From contig JABLTI010000004.1 in the NCBI GenBank assembly GCA_013166835.1, positions 1 through 60,035 on the forward strand: a stretch of DNA of 60,035 bases, in the 5' to 3' direction. Below the pieces are notes generated by a model, which saw only the letters and a program-made list of their open reading frames with translations, was not told the origin of the DNA and searched no databases. Below, piece by piece: positions 33,502 through 40,563 of the stretch. The first letter of the stretch is position 1. Each line of letters opens with the position of its first letter. The DNA comes from Promethearchaeati archaeon. GTDB lineage: Archaea > Asgardarchaeota > Heimdallarchaeia > JABLTI01. The position numbers and the translations under genes were made by a program.

Positions 33502-35001
33502 CTAAGTTAAAGATTTATTAGATATTTTTTCCTTTTTTGAAAGTAATTTACTCTGATCATACAATAAATAGTTCATAACTTTAACTGGATCAAAGATTTT
33601 GTTTTTCAATAAATTTTCGAGTTTTTTCTTAATATTATCCATTTCACTTTCAAATTTAGCTCTACTTATTTTCTCTTTCTGTCTTATCATATTTAGTGTG
33701 GGAGTTTCAAATAAATCGTGATTTTTTGTTAAACAATCACCCTTTAGATCAAAACGAAATGTTTCAAATAAATCAATGTCACTTAATGAGCTGATAATTT
33801 GTTTGCTAAATAATGGTTCTTTTGAAATTTCAACGATACGAAAGACATTTCTTTTTATCCTCCAATCTTCAAAGAAACAATTGACTTCTATCAAAATATC
33901 AAGTGTCAAGATACTCGATAAAGGTATTTCGTGTTGATTTATCCATCTTAAAATCATCATTTCAGCAGATCTACCATGACATGTTTGAATACCAACTAAA
34001 CCAGCACTAAGTGCTTCAAATAGAGCTTTACTGTGTTCAGCTGTTTGGATTTCCCCCAAAAACACCCAATTTGGTGATCTATGAAGTAGTTTTATTATTT
34101 CCTGGCTTTTTGAGTTCTTACTCATTTTTGTTTCAAAAGGAGAAACAGAATATCTAGTTTGAAATTTCTTGAAGCGGGTTTGTTCAATACTTTCTATAAC
34201 ATCTTCAACAGTAATTTTCCGCCATTCTGGAGGAGTTAAAAGATCTATTGCATTTGCTAAAGTAGTTTTTCCCGAACCAGGTTCGCCAATAATTGTAATA
34301 TTATATCTTCTCTTAAGAATAAAGAGTAAATAAGCTGTAGCTTCTATTGAAAGCATGTTTTTTTGTATTAATTCAGGTAAAGTCCAAATTTTATTTCTAA
34401 GTTTTCTAATATTCATACTCATACCATCAGAAGCAAGAGGAGGAATATCAATAGCAGCACGAATGTGAAAACTATTTGTTTTTAATTCGACTTTTAAAGA
34501 TGGATTTAGTATATTTAAAACAACATCTTTCTCTAGACACAATCTTGTTTTAAATTGATTTAGTTCTTCCTCAGATAAAATGATATTAGTAATACAACGA
34601 CCAAAGTCTTGATGATCCAAATATAATGGAGTATTTGGTTTGTCAAGATAGATTTCTTGAACACGATCATCAATTAATAATGGCATTAATCTTTCTAAGC
34701 CTATTATTTTGTAAGACATCCAATCTCTTATGAAGGTAAATAATTTTGAATTATCAAAAGAATAAGTTTTTAATTTCTCCTCAATAGATCCCTGTAAATT
34801 CTTGAGTAAAAACTGTAAATCAACAACCTCTAAATCCAAAAATCCTTTATCATTAAGTATTTGTTTCTCAATTGTATTTGTCAAAGAAAAATACTTTGAT
34901 GTATCAAAAACAACCTCAGTAGTATAAAATTGTCTATCTAATTTATCCTTACCAATTTGGATTTTATAAGGAGGAACAAGATATTTATCTTGAATGCTCA
35001 T
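33502..35001 (-). CDS. Type II/IV secretion ATPase (TadA/ArlI/VirB11-like)
   Basis: 499 residues. Walker A GEPGSGKTTLAN sits near residue 242. Downstream are WRKITVEDVIES, WVFLGEIQ (Walker B-type acidic box) and AGLVGIQTCHG (His box). These are the marks of hexameric ATPases that power type IV pili, archaella and Tad pili. The N-terminal region is the usual variable domain. It is followed by two T2SF membrane proteins, consistent with a Tad-like pilus or secretion machine. Length is normal. Confidence 0.85.
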   Translation of the reverse strand: MSIQDKYLVPPYKIQIGKDKLDRQFYTTEVVFDTSKYFSLTNTIEKQILNDKGFLDLEVVDLQFLLKNLQGSIEEKLKTYSFDNSKLFTFIRDWMSYKIIGLERLMPLLIDDRVQEIYLDKPNTPLYLDHQDFGRCITNIILSEEELNQFKTRLCLEKDVVLNILNPSLKVELKTNSFHIRAAIDIPPLASDGMSMNIRKLRNKIWTLPELIQKNMLSIEATAYLLFILKRRYNITIIGEPGSGKTTLANAIDLLTPPEWRKITVEDVIESIEQTRFKKFQTRYSVSPFETKMSKNSKSQEIIKLLHRSPNWVFLGEIQTAEHSKALFEALSAGLVGIQTCHGRSAEMMILRWINQHEIPLSSILTLDILIEVNCFFEDWRIKRNVFRIVEISKEPLFSKQIISSLSDIDLFETFRFDLKGDCLTKNHDLFETPTLNMIRQKEKISRAKFESEMDNIKKKLENLLKNKIFDPVKVMNYLLYDQSKLLSKKEKISNKSLT

Positions 35002-35031
35002 AACTAATCCTCCTTATGTTAAAAAGAAATA

Positions 35032-36090
35032 CTAAAAAAGCATCGGAAATCGAGATTCGGGTTCATCGATTTCTGAATCGCTTTCAGGAACGATTTCTTT
35101 TATCTTTTCAATTAATTTCTCTTTCAGTACAGTTCTATGATGATCACGAATTGAATATTCGGCTACATTGCATATATCAGCTAGAGCTTTTTGAGTCAAA
35201 ATTTGTCTATGCGCGCTTATTTTTCCGATTATCCGATCTGCACAGTAAACAACGGATACTGCGAAGATATATGGATTTCTTCCGCCTCTTGCTCTAAGAT
35301 TAGTTTCGCAAAGAATCTCCCTGGATAATTGTATAAGTTTATTTTCATATTCCTTCTTATTAACTTCAAGTTGTTTAAGTCGTCCACAGACTTCTAGGTT
35401 CTCGACTATTGATGAAGTGATTCGTTGTAAATAATCTTCACTTTTTCGAATTTTTAAGGAGACACCTAATTCTGAGGGAAGTATTTGTGCTAGCTTCACG
35501 ATAGATTTTCCACTTACTCGATGACCAAGATCCTTAAAAATATTAACGATTTCGCTTAACCGAATTGGGGCATTCGAAGCAGACTCTCTTATTGAAACCA
35601 TTAAACATAAAGCTACTAGAACAATATGATTAGAAATTTTGTTTATTTTCTTACTGTTCTCCGCAGTAGTAACTATTTTGTACAAATACGCAGCTCTCTT
35701 CTTTACTCCGTCAGATATTCCGAGATATCCAGATACCCGATTAAGACTCATAAGTGATCTATAATCTGTCTCATGATTTCCTATCTTAATCCTCAGATTG
35801 TATTTTCTTTTTAGTTTTCTGAATTTGTATTGTTCCTTAGATGGTAAGATAGATCCTTTACCGTCATGAAAATAACCATCATTGTGATAACCTATATAGC
35901 TTCCAAGGCCATCAACAATATGAACTCTCTTGCCAGGAGACATTTCATGATCCCAAGGGATATGAGAATCGTTTTTTTCCGAAATTATTACAGAATTATT
36001 AACGACACCACAATCAGAACAAACTAATTCACCTCTCGTTTGTATAAGAGGGCCATTACAATGTTTGCATAATCCATTATTCTTTTCCAA
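35032..36090 (-). CDS. Divergent TFB (TFIIB-like) factor
   Basis: 352 residues. The N-terminal zinc ribbon is CKHCNG followed by CSDCGVV. The next part has a linker and two cyclin-type repeats (about 110-205 and 225-320) with a last helix-turn-helix KALADICNVAEYSIRDHHRT. It differs much from the canonical TFB at 49581-50516: the B-reader region is replaced (SPGKRVHIVDGLGSYIGYHN) and the tail is acidic. It lies upstream of the pilus ATPase on the same strand (30-base gap), so it may direct expression of that locus. An alternative general transcription factor is my inference. Confidence 0.8.
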   Translation of the reverse strand: MEKNNGLCKHCNGPLIQTRGELVCSDCGVVNNSVIISEKNDSHIPWDHEMSPGKRVHIVDGLGSYIGYHNDGYFHDGKGSILPSKEQYKFRKLKRKYNLRIKIGNHETDYRSLMSLNRVSGYLGISDGVKKRAAYLYKIVTTAENSKKINKISNHIVLVALCLMVSIRESASNAPIRLSEIVNIFKDLGHRVSGKSIVKLAQILPSELGVSLKIRKSEDYLQRITSSIVENLEVCGRLKQLEVNKKEYENKLIQLSREILCETNLRARGGRNPYIFAVSVVYCADRIIGKISAHRQILTQKALADICNVAEYSIRDHHRTVLKEKLIEKIKEIVPESDSEIDEPESRFPMLF

Positions 36091-36394
36091 TTTAAGAACA
36101 CCAAGATTATCAACACAAAAAATTCATTTTTACCTTCTTGAGTTAAAATATTCTCTTAAAATAAGATGACATTCTATTAATATGATAAAGAACAAGCTTA
36201 AGCTTATTCTCATATACCTAAATGTGGGGAAGATGACCGAAAGTATTCCTGGAAGGAAGAATAGTGTTGGGTCAGATTTCTATTATAGGTCATCGCAATA
36301 AAGCATGCTCTTCCAAATGCCTTCCCATCATACCCAACAATATAAAGTAGTATTAGGTGGAATAATAATATTCTTAAAACTAAAGAAAAAGTCT
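36091..36394. other. Intergenic region upstream of the divergent TFB
   Basis: This 300-base gap holds the structured patch described at 36222-36345. The rest is AT-rich; there is no open frame with a ribosome binding site. Confidence 0.4.
36222..36345. ncRNA. Candidate structured RNA or leader
   Basis: This stretch is visibly less AT-rich than the surrounding gap. GATGACC (36232-36238) pairs perfectly with GGTCATC (36288-36294), TGTTGGGT (36265-36272) with ACCCAACA (36332-36339), and GGGAAG (36227-36232) with CTTCCC (36321-36326). The pairings interlock, so they would form a pseudoknot or alternative folds. It could be a plus-strand small RNA or the minus-strand leader of the TFB-like gene. 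No known RNA family recognised. Confidence 0.3.
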
Positions 36395-36415
36395 TCAGGG
36401 ATTCAAACCTTGAAG
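36393..36415 (-). terminator. Terminator overlapping end of pilin-like gene
   Basis: An 8-bp stem (one G-T pair) CTTCAAGG/CCCTGAAG with a 7-base loop contains the pilin stop codon. It is followed on the minus strand by ACTTTTTCTTTA. Confidence 0.55.
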
Positions 36416-36589
36416 TTTTTCTGAGACATCTTGAAAAATGTTTTGTGTAAATCCAAGAATATCTGATACAATAGCAACTAAGAGAACAAAGGCAAACAAA
36501 GCAAGACCAATTAATATACCCTCCTCAATTAAGGGTGAAGCTCGATGATCCTTTTTTAGCTTCTTTAAAATAAATCGTCTTTTTCTCAT
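36395..36589 (-). CDS. Small type IV pilin-like protein
   Basis: 64 residues. A basic N-terminus (MRKRRFILKKLKKDHRA) is followed by SPLIEEGILIGLALFAFVLL, a class III pilin-like processing region and hydrophobic helix, and a short polar tail. It resembles Flp/Tad-type and archaeal pilins cut by an EppA/PibD-like peptidase at the A-S bond. It sits upstream of the TFB-like gene and the Tad-like ATPase/T2SF genes, and is likely their structural subunit. Confidence 0.65.
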   Translation of the reverse strand: MRKRRFILKKLKKDHRASPLIEEGILIGLALFAFVLLVAIVSDILGFTQNIFQDVSEKLQGLNP

Positions 36590-36656
36590 GATATTTCCTC
36601 AATAGAAATATCACATCTTATATTAAAAACACCACTTTTTTTAAAAAATAAATTAA

Positions 36657-36734
36657 TGGTGCCCCGACCGGGATTTGAACCCGAGTCCACGACTCGAGAG
36701 GCCGTGATGATTGACCGAACTACACTACCGGGGC
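36657..36734 (-). tRNA. tRNA-Glu (CUC), CCA encoded
   Basis: Cloverleaf on the minus strand. The acceptor stem GCCCCGG pairs with TCGGGGC. The anticodon stem ACGGC/GTCGT has loop CTCTCGA, giving anticodon CTC. The T arm reads TCGGG-TTCAAAT-CCCGG. The discriminator A is followed by a genome-encoded CCA. No intron. Confidence 0.95.
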
Positions 36735-36810
36735 ATAATATTATTTTATCACAAGTAATTATTTACATTAAATGATTTTCTATTATTGTGCAATTAGAAA
36801 GAAGGGAAGA

Positions 36811-37371
36811 TTAAGCACTTAACCTTGTTTCCCAATCCATAGCTTTTTCTAGGAGATCCTGTTTGTCACTCGCTTGAAAATCATTGTCTCCTTTTCTAAT
36901 TAAACCATTACCTATTCTACGAATTTCATAGAAAACACGGCTAAATGAAAAGCTTGATTCAATCTGTTCTAGAGCTTCGATTAAGATTTCTCCAGCTTCC
37001 TTGAATTTTTCCGATTCATTTATTTTCTTAGTTAAATCAACAAAAATAGGATGTTGTGCATCGGTCGTTGTAGTATATTGTGCAGCATCAGCAATTACTT
37101 CTTTTGTTGTTGTTTTAGCTTTTTCTTTTACAACTTTCTCAGCTGTTGGTTGTTTAGGCATTTTTTCGACTTTCGTTGAAAGAGTTTCTACTTTGTTACC
37201 AAGATTGGTTAATTGTGAATTTATATTAGTTAAACCAGTTCCAAGTCCATCAATTGAAAGATGGATATTTTCAACGGTTTTTTTTAACGAATCTAAAGTA
37301 GTATCAATCTTTGTTAGAACTTCTATCATTTGAGTAAATGTTTTTAGAAATACATCATCTTCACTTGACAT
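36811..37371 (-). CDS. Coiled-coil protein of unknown function
   Basis: 186 residues. The first ~80 form heptad-like helices (FTQMIEVLTKIDTTLDSLKK, then LTNINSQLTNLGNKVETLST). A lysine/threonine-rich linker and a helical C-terminal domain follow. No family recognised. It is divergent from the AAA+ gene 37566, with about 195 bases between the starts; that gap ends in the first 9-bp repeat site. Confidence 0.55.
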   Translation of the reverse strand: MSSEDDVFLKTFTQMIEVLTKIDTTLDSLKKTVENIHLSIDGLGTGLTNINSQLTNLGNKVETLSTKVEKMPKQPTAEKVVKEKAKTTTKEVIADAAQYTTTTDAQHPIFVDLTKKINESEKFKEAGEILIEALEQIESSFSFSRVFYEIRRIGNGLIRKGDNDFQASDKQDLLEKAMDWETRLSA

Positions 37372-37540
37372 TAAATCATCTCATATTCTTTTGTATATCA
37401 GAATAATTCGTTTCCATTATTATTTATTCCCATTTAGACATTTTTTGTTTTATAATCTAAGATTTGTCAGTTAAATCCACTCAAGAATACCGACACTTTT
37501 TTAATAAAAAAAATGTTATCTAATAATTAGTTCTAGAAAT

Positions 37541-37558
37541 AAGAAATACATGTATTAC
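37541..37558. repeat. 9-bp repeat cluster R1, before the AAA+ gene
   Basis: Two adjoining nine-base units AAGAAATAC-ATGTATTAC lie eight bases before the GTG start of the AAA+ gene and contain the palindrome AATACATGTATT. The position fits an operator controlling that gene. Confidence 0.7.
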
Positions 37559-37565
37559 AGAATGG

Positions 37566-38531
37566 GTGAAATCATTGTCAGGAATCCAAAAAAAAGTATC
37601 ACCTTTTACCAAGCATTTTGAGGCTAGAAAAGAAATCCTAGATTCATGGATAAAACATATGGAATTTAGAAGAAATCCTTTTTTGGGATTTACATTACCA
37701 AATCCAGAATTATTAGTGGAAATGTCTGAATTCCTTGAATCATTAGTAGATATTGTTGTATCAAATGAAAGACCTGCAATATTCTTGCGAGGTCCTGTAG
37801 GTGTCGGTAAATCAACTCATTTAATTTTAATTCGAAGAGACATACAAAATTTACAAGATCTAAATGGTAATGCCTTTAGAACTGCTTATATTGATAGATC
37901 AGGATTACACGCTCGACAATTTGCTAGATTATGCGCAATTGGTTTTAATGTGAAATTCAACAAAACTGATGATTCCGATGAAATAATGGATTCTGTAGGA
38001 AAAGACATTATAGAAAAATATGAAAAAGAAAAAATAAGATCAGTTTTGTTAGCTGAGGATATAAGTGAAAATCAACATGAGATTTTTAGTAAGCTTCAAT
38101 ATTTAGCTGATTTGAATGCAGAGAAAACTGAAGAACCAATTGCTACAATTATTATGACTGGAACTAGTGAATATTTCCAAGCATTAACTGCAGTTTTACC
38201 ACAGATAGCAGACAGAAGCGAACCAATAGACGTTCCCCGATTTGAATTGAAACATTCCCGTGAATTCATTGGAAGAAGAATAGCTTATGCAAAAGGGGAA
38301 ATCAGTAGTTTTGATATCAATGATTTTTCCATTTACCCTTTTGAGGAAGATGCTGCAAAGATTTTGGCTGATAGCTCACAAGGAATACCTAGAGATTTAA
38401 GATTGTTATGTAGAGCCGCGGTTAGCGTTACTGCAGATGATCTCTTACGAAAAGAAGGAAAAGGTGAAATTACTTACGAAATTGCAAAGGTTGTCTCAGA
38501 GTACTATCAATCTTTCTTAAGTGAAGTATAG
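37566..38531 (+). CDS. Orc/ExeA-like AAA+ ATPase of a repeat-associated locus
   Basis: 321 residues. An N-terminal helical region of about 70 residues is followed by Walker A RGPVGVGKSTH near residue 79, Walker B-like RSVLLAEDIS near 160, sensor-1 IIMTGTSEY, and a sensor-2 segment SSQGIPRDLRLLCRAAV. Overall it looks like the Orc1/Cdc6 or ExeA/TniB branch of AAA+ proteins, but it lacks the Cdc6 winged helix. It starts with GTG and is preceded by 9-bp repeat units. The next gene (65 bases on) encodes an RHH protein, and further clusters of the same repeat follow. A role in DNA segregation or initiation is plausible; not a ParA, since the deviant Walker motif is absent. Confidence 0.65.
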   Translation: MKSLSGIQKKVSPFTKHFEARKEILDSWIKHMEFRRNPFLGFTLPNPELLVEMSEFLESLVDIVVSNERPAIFLRGPVGVGKSTHLILIRRDIQNLQDLNGNAFRTAYIDRSGLHARQFARLCAIGFNVKFNKTDDSDEIMDSVGKDIIEKYEKEKIRSVLLAEDISENQHEIFSKLQYLADLNAEKTEEPIATIIMTGTSEYFQALTAVLPQIADRSEPIDVPRFELKHSREFIGRRIAYAKGEISSFDINDFSIYPFEEDAAKILADSSQGIPRDLRLLCRAAVSVTADDLLRKEGKGEITYEIAKVVSEYYQSFLSEV

Positions 38532-38556
38532 AATATCTGAGTAATATTTATATTTC

Positions 38557-38583
38557 ATGTATTACAAGTATTAATTACAAAAG
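38557..38583. repeat. 9-bp repeat cluster R2, before the RHH gene
   Basis: ATGTATTAC-AAGTATTAA-TTACAAAAG in register. It ends 12 bases before the ATG of the RHH gene and lies between the two coding regions, so it could mediate autoregulation. Confidence 0.65.
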
Positions 38584-38595
38584 AAGGTAAATGAG

Positions 38596-38925
38596 ATGAG
38601 CTTGTTACAGAAATATAGAAAAGATGAAACCAGAAAAACTTCTACTGAAGAAGAAAGAAAAACAATTAAACAACCACCAAAGAAAGAAGAAAAACCCATA
38701 GCTCCAAAAGAAAGTGTAAAGAAAGCTGAAAGGAGAAAAGTTGAAGGTGGACCAGGTATAAGAAGTAGACCAGTGATCTCAGCTACCGTAAGATCAGAAC
38801 TAGTTGATGCATTAAACACTTTAACAGATGAAAAATATTTGAATAGATCAAAATTTATAGAAGATGCATTAATACGAACAATAAAAACGGAGTTTCCTGA
38901 TATAGCATCAAAATACGGATTCTAA
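38596..38925 (+). CDS. Ribbon-helix-helix DNA-binding protein with basic tail
   Basis: 109 residues. The first ~55 are lysine/glutamate-rich and disordered. After that, RPVISATVRSELVDALNTLT and LNRSKFIEDALIRTIKTEF form a ribbon-helix-helix. It starts at ATG 38596 with GAAGGTAA upstream, shortly after the AAA+ gene and in the same direction. The layout (ATPase, then RHH protein with a disordered basic N-terminus, then non-coding repeats) recalls archaeal SegAB and bacterial partition loci, although the ATPase is of a different class. It is the natural candidate to bind the 9-bp repeats. Confidence 0.7.
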   Translation: MSLLQKYRKDETRKTSTEEERKTIKQPPKKEEKPIAPKESVKKAERRKVEGGPGIRSRPVISATVRSELVDALNTLTDEKYLNRSKFIEDALIRTIKTEFPDIASKYGF

Positions 38926-38948
38926 TTAAACATTATTACAGCTATTTC

Positions 38949-38984
38949 AAGTATTACATGTATTACAAATAATTCATGTAATAT
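38949..38984. repeat. 9-bp repeat cluster R3
   Basis: Four units in tandem, in register: AAGTATTAC, ATGTATTAC, AAATAATTC, ATGTAATAT. It begins 24 bases after the RHH stop codon. Confidence 0.75.
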
Positions 38985-39096
38985 TGATTATTATTATTTT
39001 CATTTTAATTACATGATCTAAGACATAAAAATCAAAAATTAAAACTTATTCTAAATAATAATCTATATAATATTATATAGGTACATAGGATATATT

Positions 39097-39123
39097 ATGT
39101 ATTACTTGTAATGCAAGTAATAT
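39097..39123. repeat. 9-bp repeat cluster R4
   Basis: Three units: ATGTATTAC, TTGTAATGC, AAGTAATAT. It is nearly the mirror of R8 (AAGTAATGC, TTGTAATAC, ATATATTAC). Confidence 0.75.
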
Positions 39124-39249
39124 AATAGATATTTCAACGTTTTGATAATATAAAGAGTGAACAGGGGTACATATAGGTACACATTTTGGGATATTATAGA
39201 ATTAGCATAATAGTAATGCATATAATATTGTGTGTATGATAAATAATAT

Positions 39250-39312
39250 TTGTAATACAAGTATTATTTATATTTTAAATAATTCAAGTATTGTGAATAT
39301 TAGTAATATTAC
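39250..39312. repeat. 9-bp repeat cluster R5
   Basis: Seven units in one frame: TTGTAATAC, AAGTATTAT, TTATATTTT, AAATAATTC, AAGTATTGT, GAATATTAG, TAATATTAC. The outer ones are good and the third is weak. Confidence 0.65.
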
Positions 39313-39469
39313 TATCCTATTTAAATAAATCCTAGATAATATCCGTTAGGACAAAAGTTTGGGAGAAAATAAATATTCCTCACTTATTTCGGCAATTCCT
39401 CATCATTTGGAAACATTACGACGTTGGATCTAATTAATAAGAATTAATTTTTAATGTTAAAAATATTAA

Positions 39470-39496
39470 GAATAATACAAGTCATACATGTAATAC
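39470..39496. repeat. 9-bp repeat cluster R6
   Basis: Three units: GAATAATAC, AAGTCATAC, ATGTAATAC. Confidence 0.65.
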
Positions 39497-39799
39497 AGTA
39501 GACAACTTGTTATCTGAAAAAACAATCTTTTAGTAATACTTTGTACTAGTTTCTGATGAAAACTAACGTATTTTTAATTGGTTTTTATCAAAACCATATA
39601 ATTAAGCTAAAATCAAGGCTTTATCTCAAGTAATAGTCTAATATTATTCAATTAAGCAGGATTATTCTATATCATATACCATATAAATTGATATTTTCAT
39701 ATTTTTTGTGCCTGAAATTAACTAAAAGCTAAAACTTGAAATAATAACCCGATCAATTTTATATTTCTAATGATTTCTGAGTGTATAACATCATATTTT

Positions 39800-39833
39800 A
39801 TGTATTATGTATTATTTGTAATACAAATATTAC
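39800..39833. repeat. 9-bp repeat cluster R7
   Basis: Units ATGTATTAT (39807), TTGTAATAC (39816) and AAATATTAC (39825) follow each other in register. An overlapping ATGTATTAT at 39800 is shifted by seven. Confidence 0.7.
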
Positions 39834-40024
39834 TTAAATTGTCTATTTTTATAACAAAAGGGCGATGTTTTCGTGAAAAATGCCATGTTAGCAATTATAG
39901 ATTTTATGGACAATATGTCGGATTATGAAGGAATATTTAGACATTTTTTCAGTTATTCATGATAAACGGAAACGTTTTATAGTCATAGTTAATAGTCGTA
40001 TTATATTGTATACTTGGTGATTCG

Positions 40025-40528
40025 ATGAGTAAAATTGAAATAAAAGATATAAAGTTAAGAGTTAAAGAAATACAAGAGAATCCAATAATTAAATTATTTT
40101 ATGAAGATGCTAAATCTACAGGTAAAGGCTCGAAAGAGTGGACAAATCTTACCAAAATACAGCTGGAAACTCTAATTGTGGATCTTGTTACAGATGAAAT
40201 AAATCCAAAACTTGGTTATTTGGAAAGAGGGAAATTAAGAGGAGTCACTAAAAGATCATTTTATAGGACATTAGAACAAGCTAGATTGAATCTAATAAGA
40301 GCAATTTTTACAATAATGGTTGCAGCATTTCTAAATATAATAGATTCACCGAGATTATCAGATTTCAATGAATTATCACAAAACTTCCTGGATTTGGTTA
40401 CTATTAATAACTTGGAAAATCAAACTCCTGAAGAAAAAGAGAAATGGATAAAAATCTATACAAAAATGATATTTGATAATGTACAAAATCTTAAGAAACA
40501 AACAGCTTTAGCAAATCAAGATAAGTAA
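40025..40528 (+). CDS. Protein of unknown function in the repeat locus
   Basis: 167 residues, mostly helical and charged, with no membrane segment. GGTGAT lies four bases before the ATG. Features are a lysine-rich N-terminus (IEIKDIKLRVKEIQENPII), a middle basic stretch ERGKLRGVTKRSFYRT that could be a helix-turn-helix, and a helical C-terminus. No family recognised. It sits after the 1.1 kb repeat region and its stop codon falls inside repeat cluster R8, so it belongs to the same locus and may bind the repeats. Confidence 0.55.
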   Translation: MSKIEIKDIKLRVKEIQENPIIKLFYEDAKSTGKGSKEWTNLTKIQLETLIVDLVTDEINPKLGYLERGKLRGVTKRSFYRTLEQARLNLIRAIFTIMVAAFLNIIDSPRLSDFNELSQNFLDLVTINNLENQTPEEKEKWIKIYTKMIFDNVQNLKKQTALANQDK

Positions 40529-40549
40529 TGCTTGTAATACATATATTAC
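40523..40549. repeat. 9-bp repeat cluster R8
   Basis: Three units AAGTAATGC, TTGTAATAC, ATATATTAC overlap the stop codon of the unknown gene and mark the right limit of the repeat locus. Confidence 0.7.
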
Positions 40550-40563
40550 ACAATCACCTTAAT

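Larger units (their letters stand above)
38926..40024. other. 1.1 kb AT-rich non-coding region with 9-bp repeat clusters
   Basis: No open frame has coding character here. It holds five clusters of the AWGTATTAC/TTGTAATAC unit (R3-R7), listed separately. Between clusters the sequence is simple and AT-rich, with few G/C runs except GGGGTACATATAGGTACAC near 39163. The region is probably a cis-acting DNA site: origin, centromere-like or regulatory. Confidence 0.6.

Noticed and set aside
37566..38531. ParA-type partition ATPase
   Set aside because: The P-loop GPVGVGKST and the sensor-2 region match AAA+ proteins; the deviant Walker A of ParA is missing.
38926..40024. CRISPR array
   Set aside because: Units are 9 bp in direct contact or in small clusters, without the 20-40 bp repeats and similar-sized spacers of CRISPR, and no cas genes are present.
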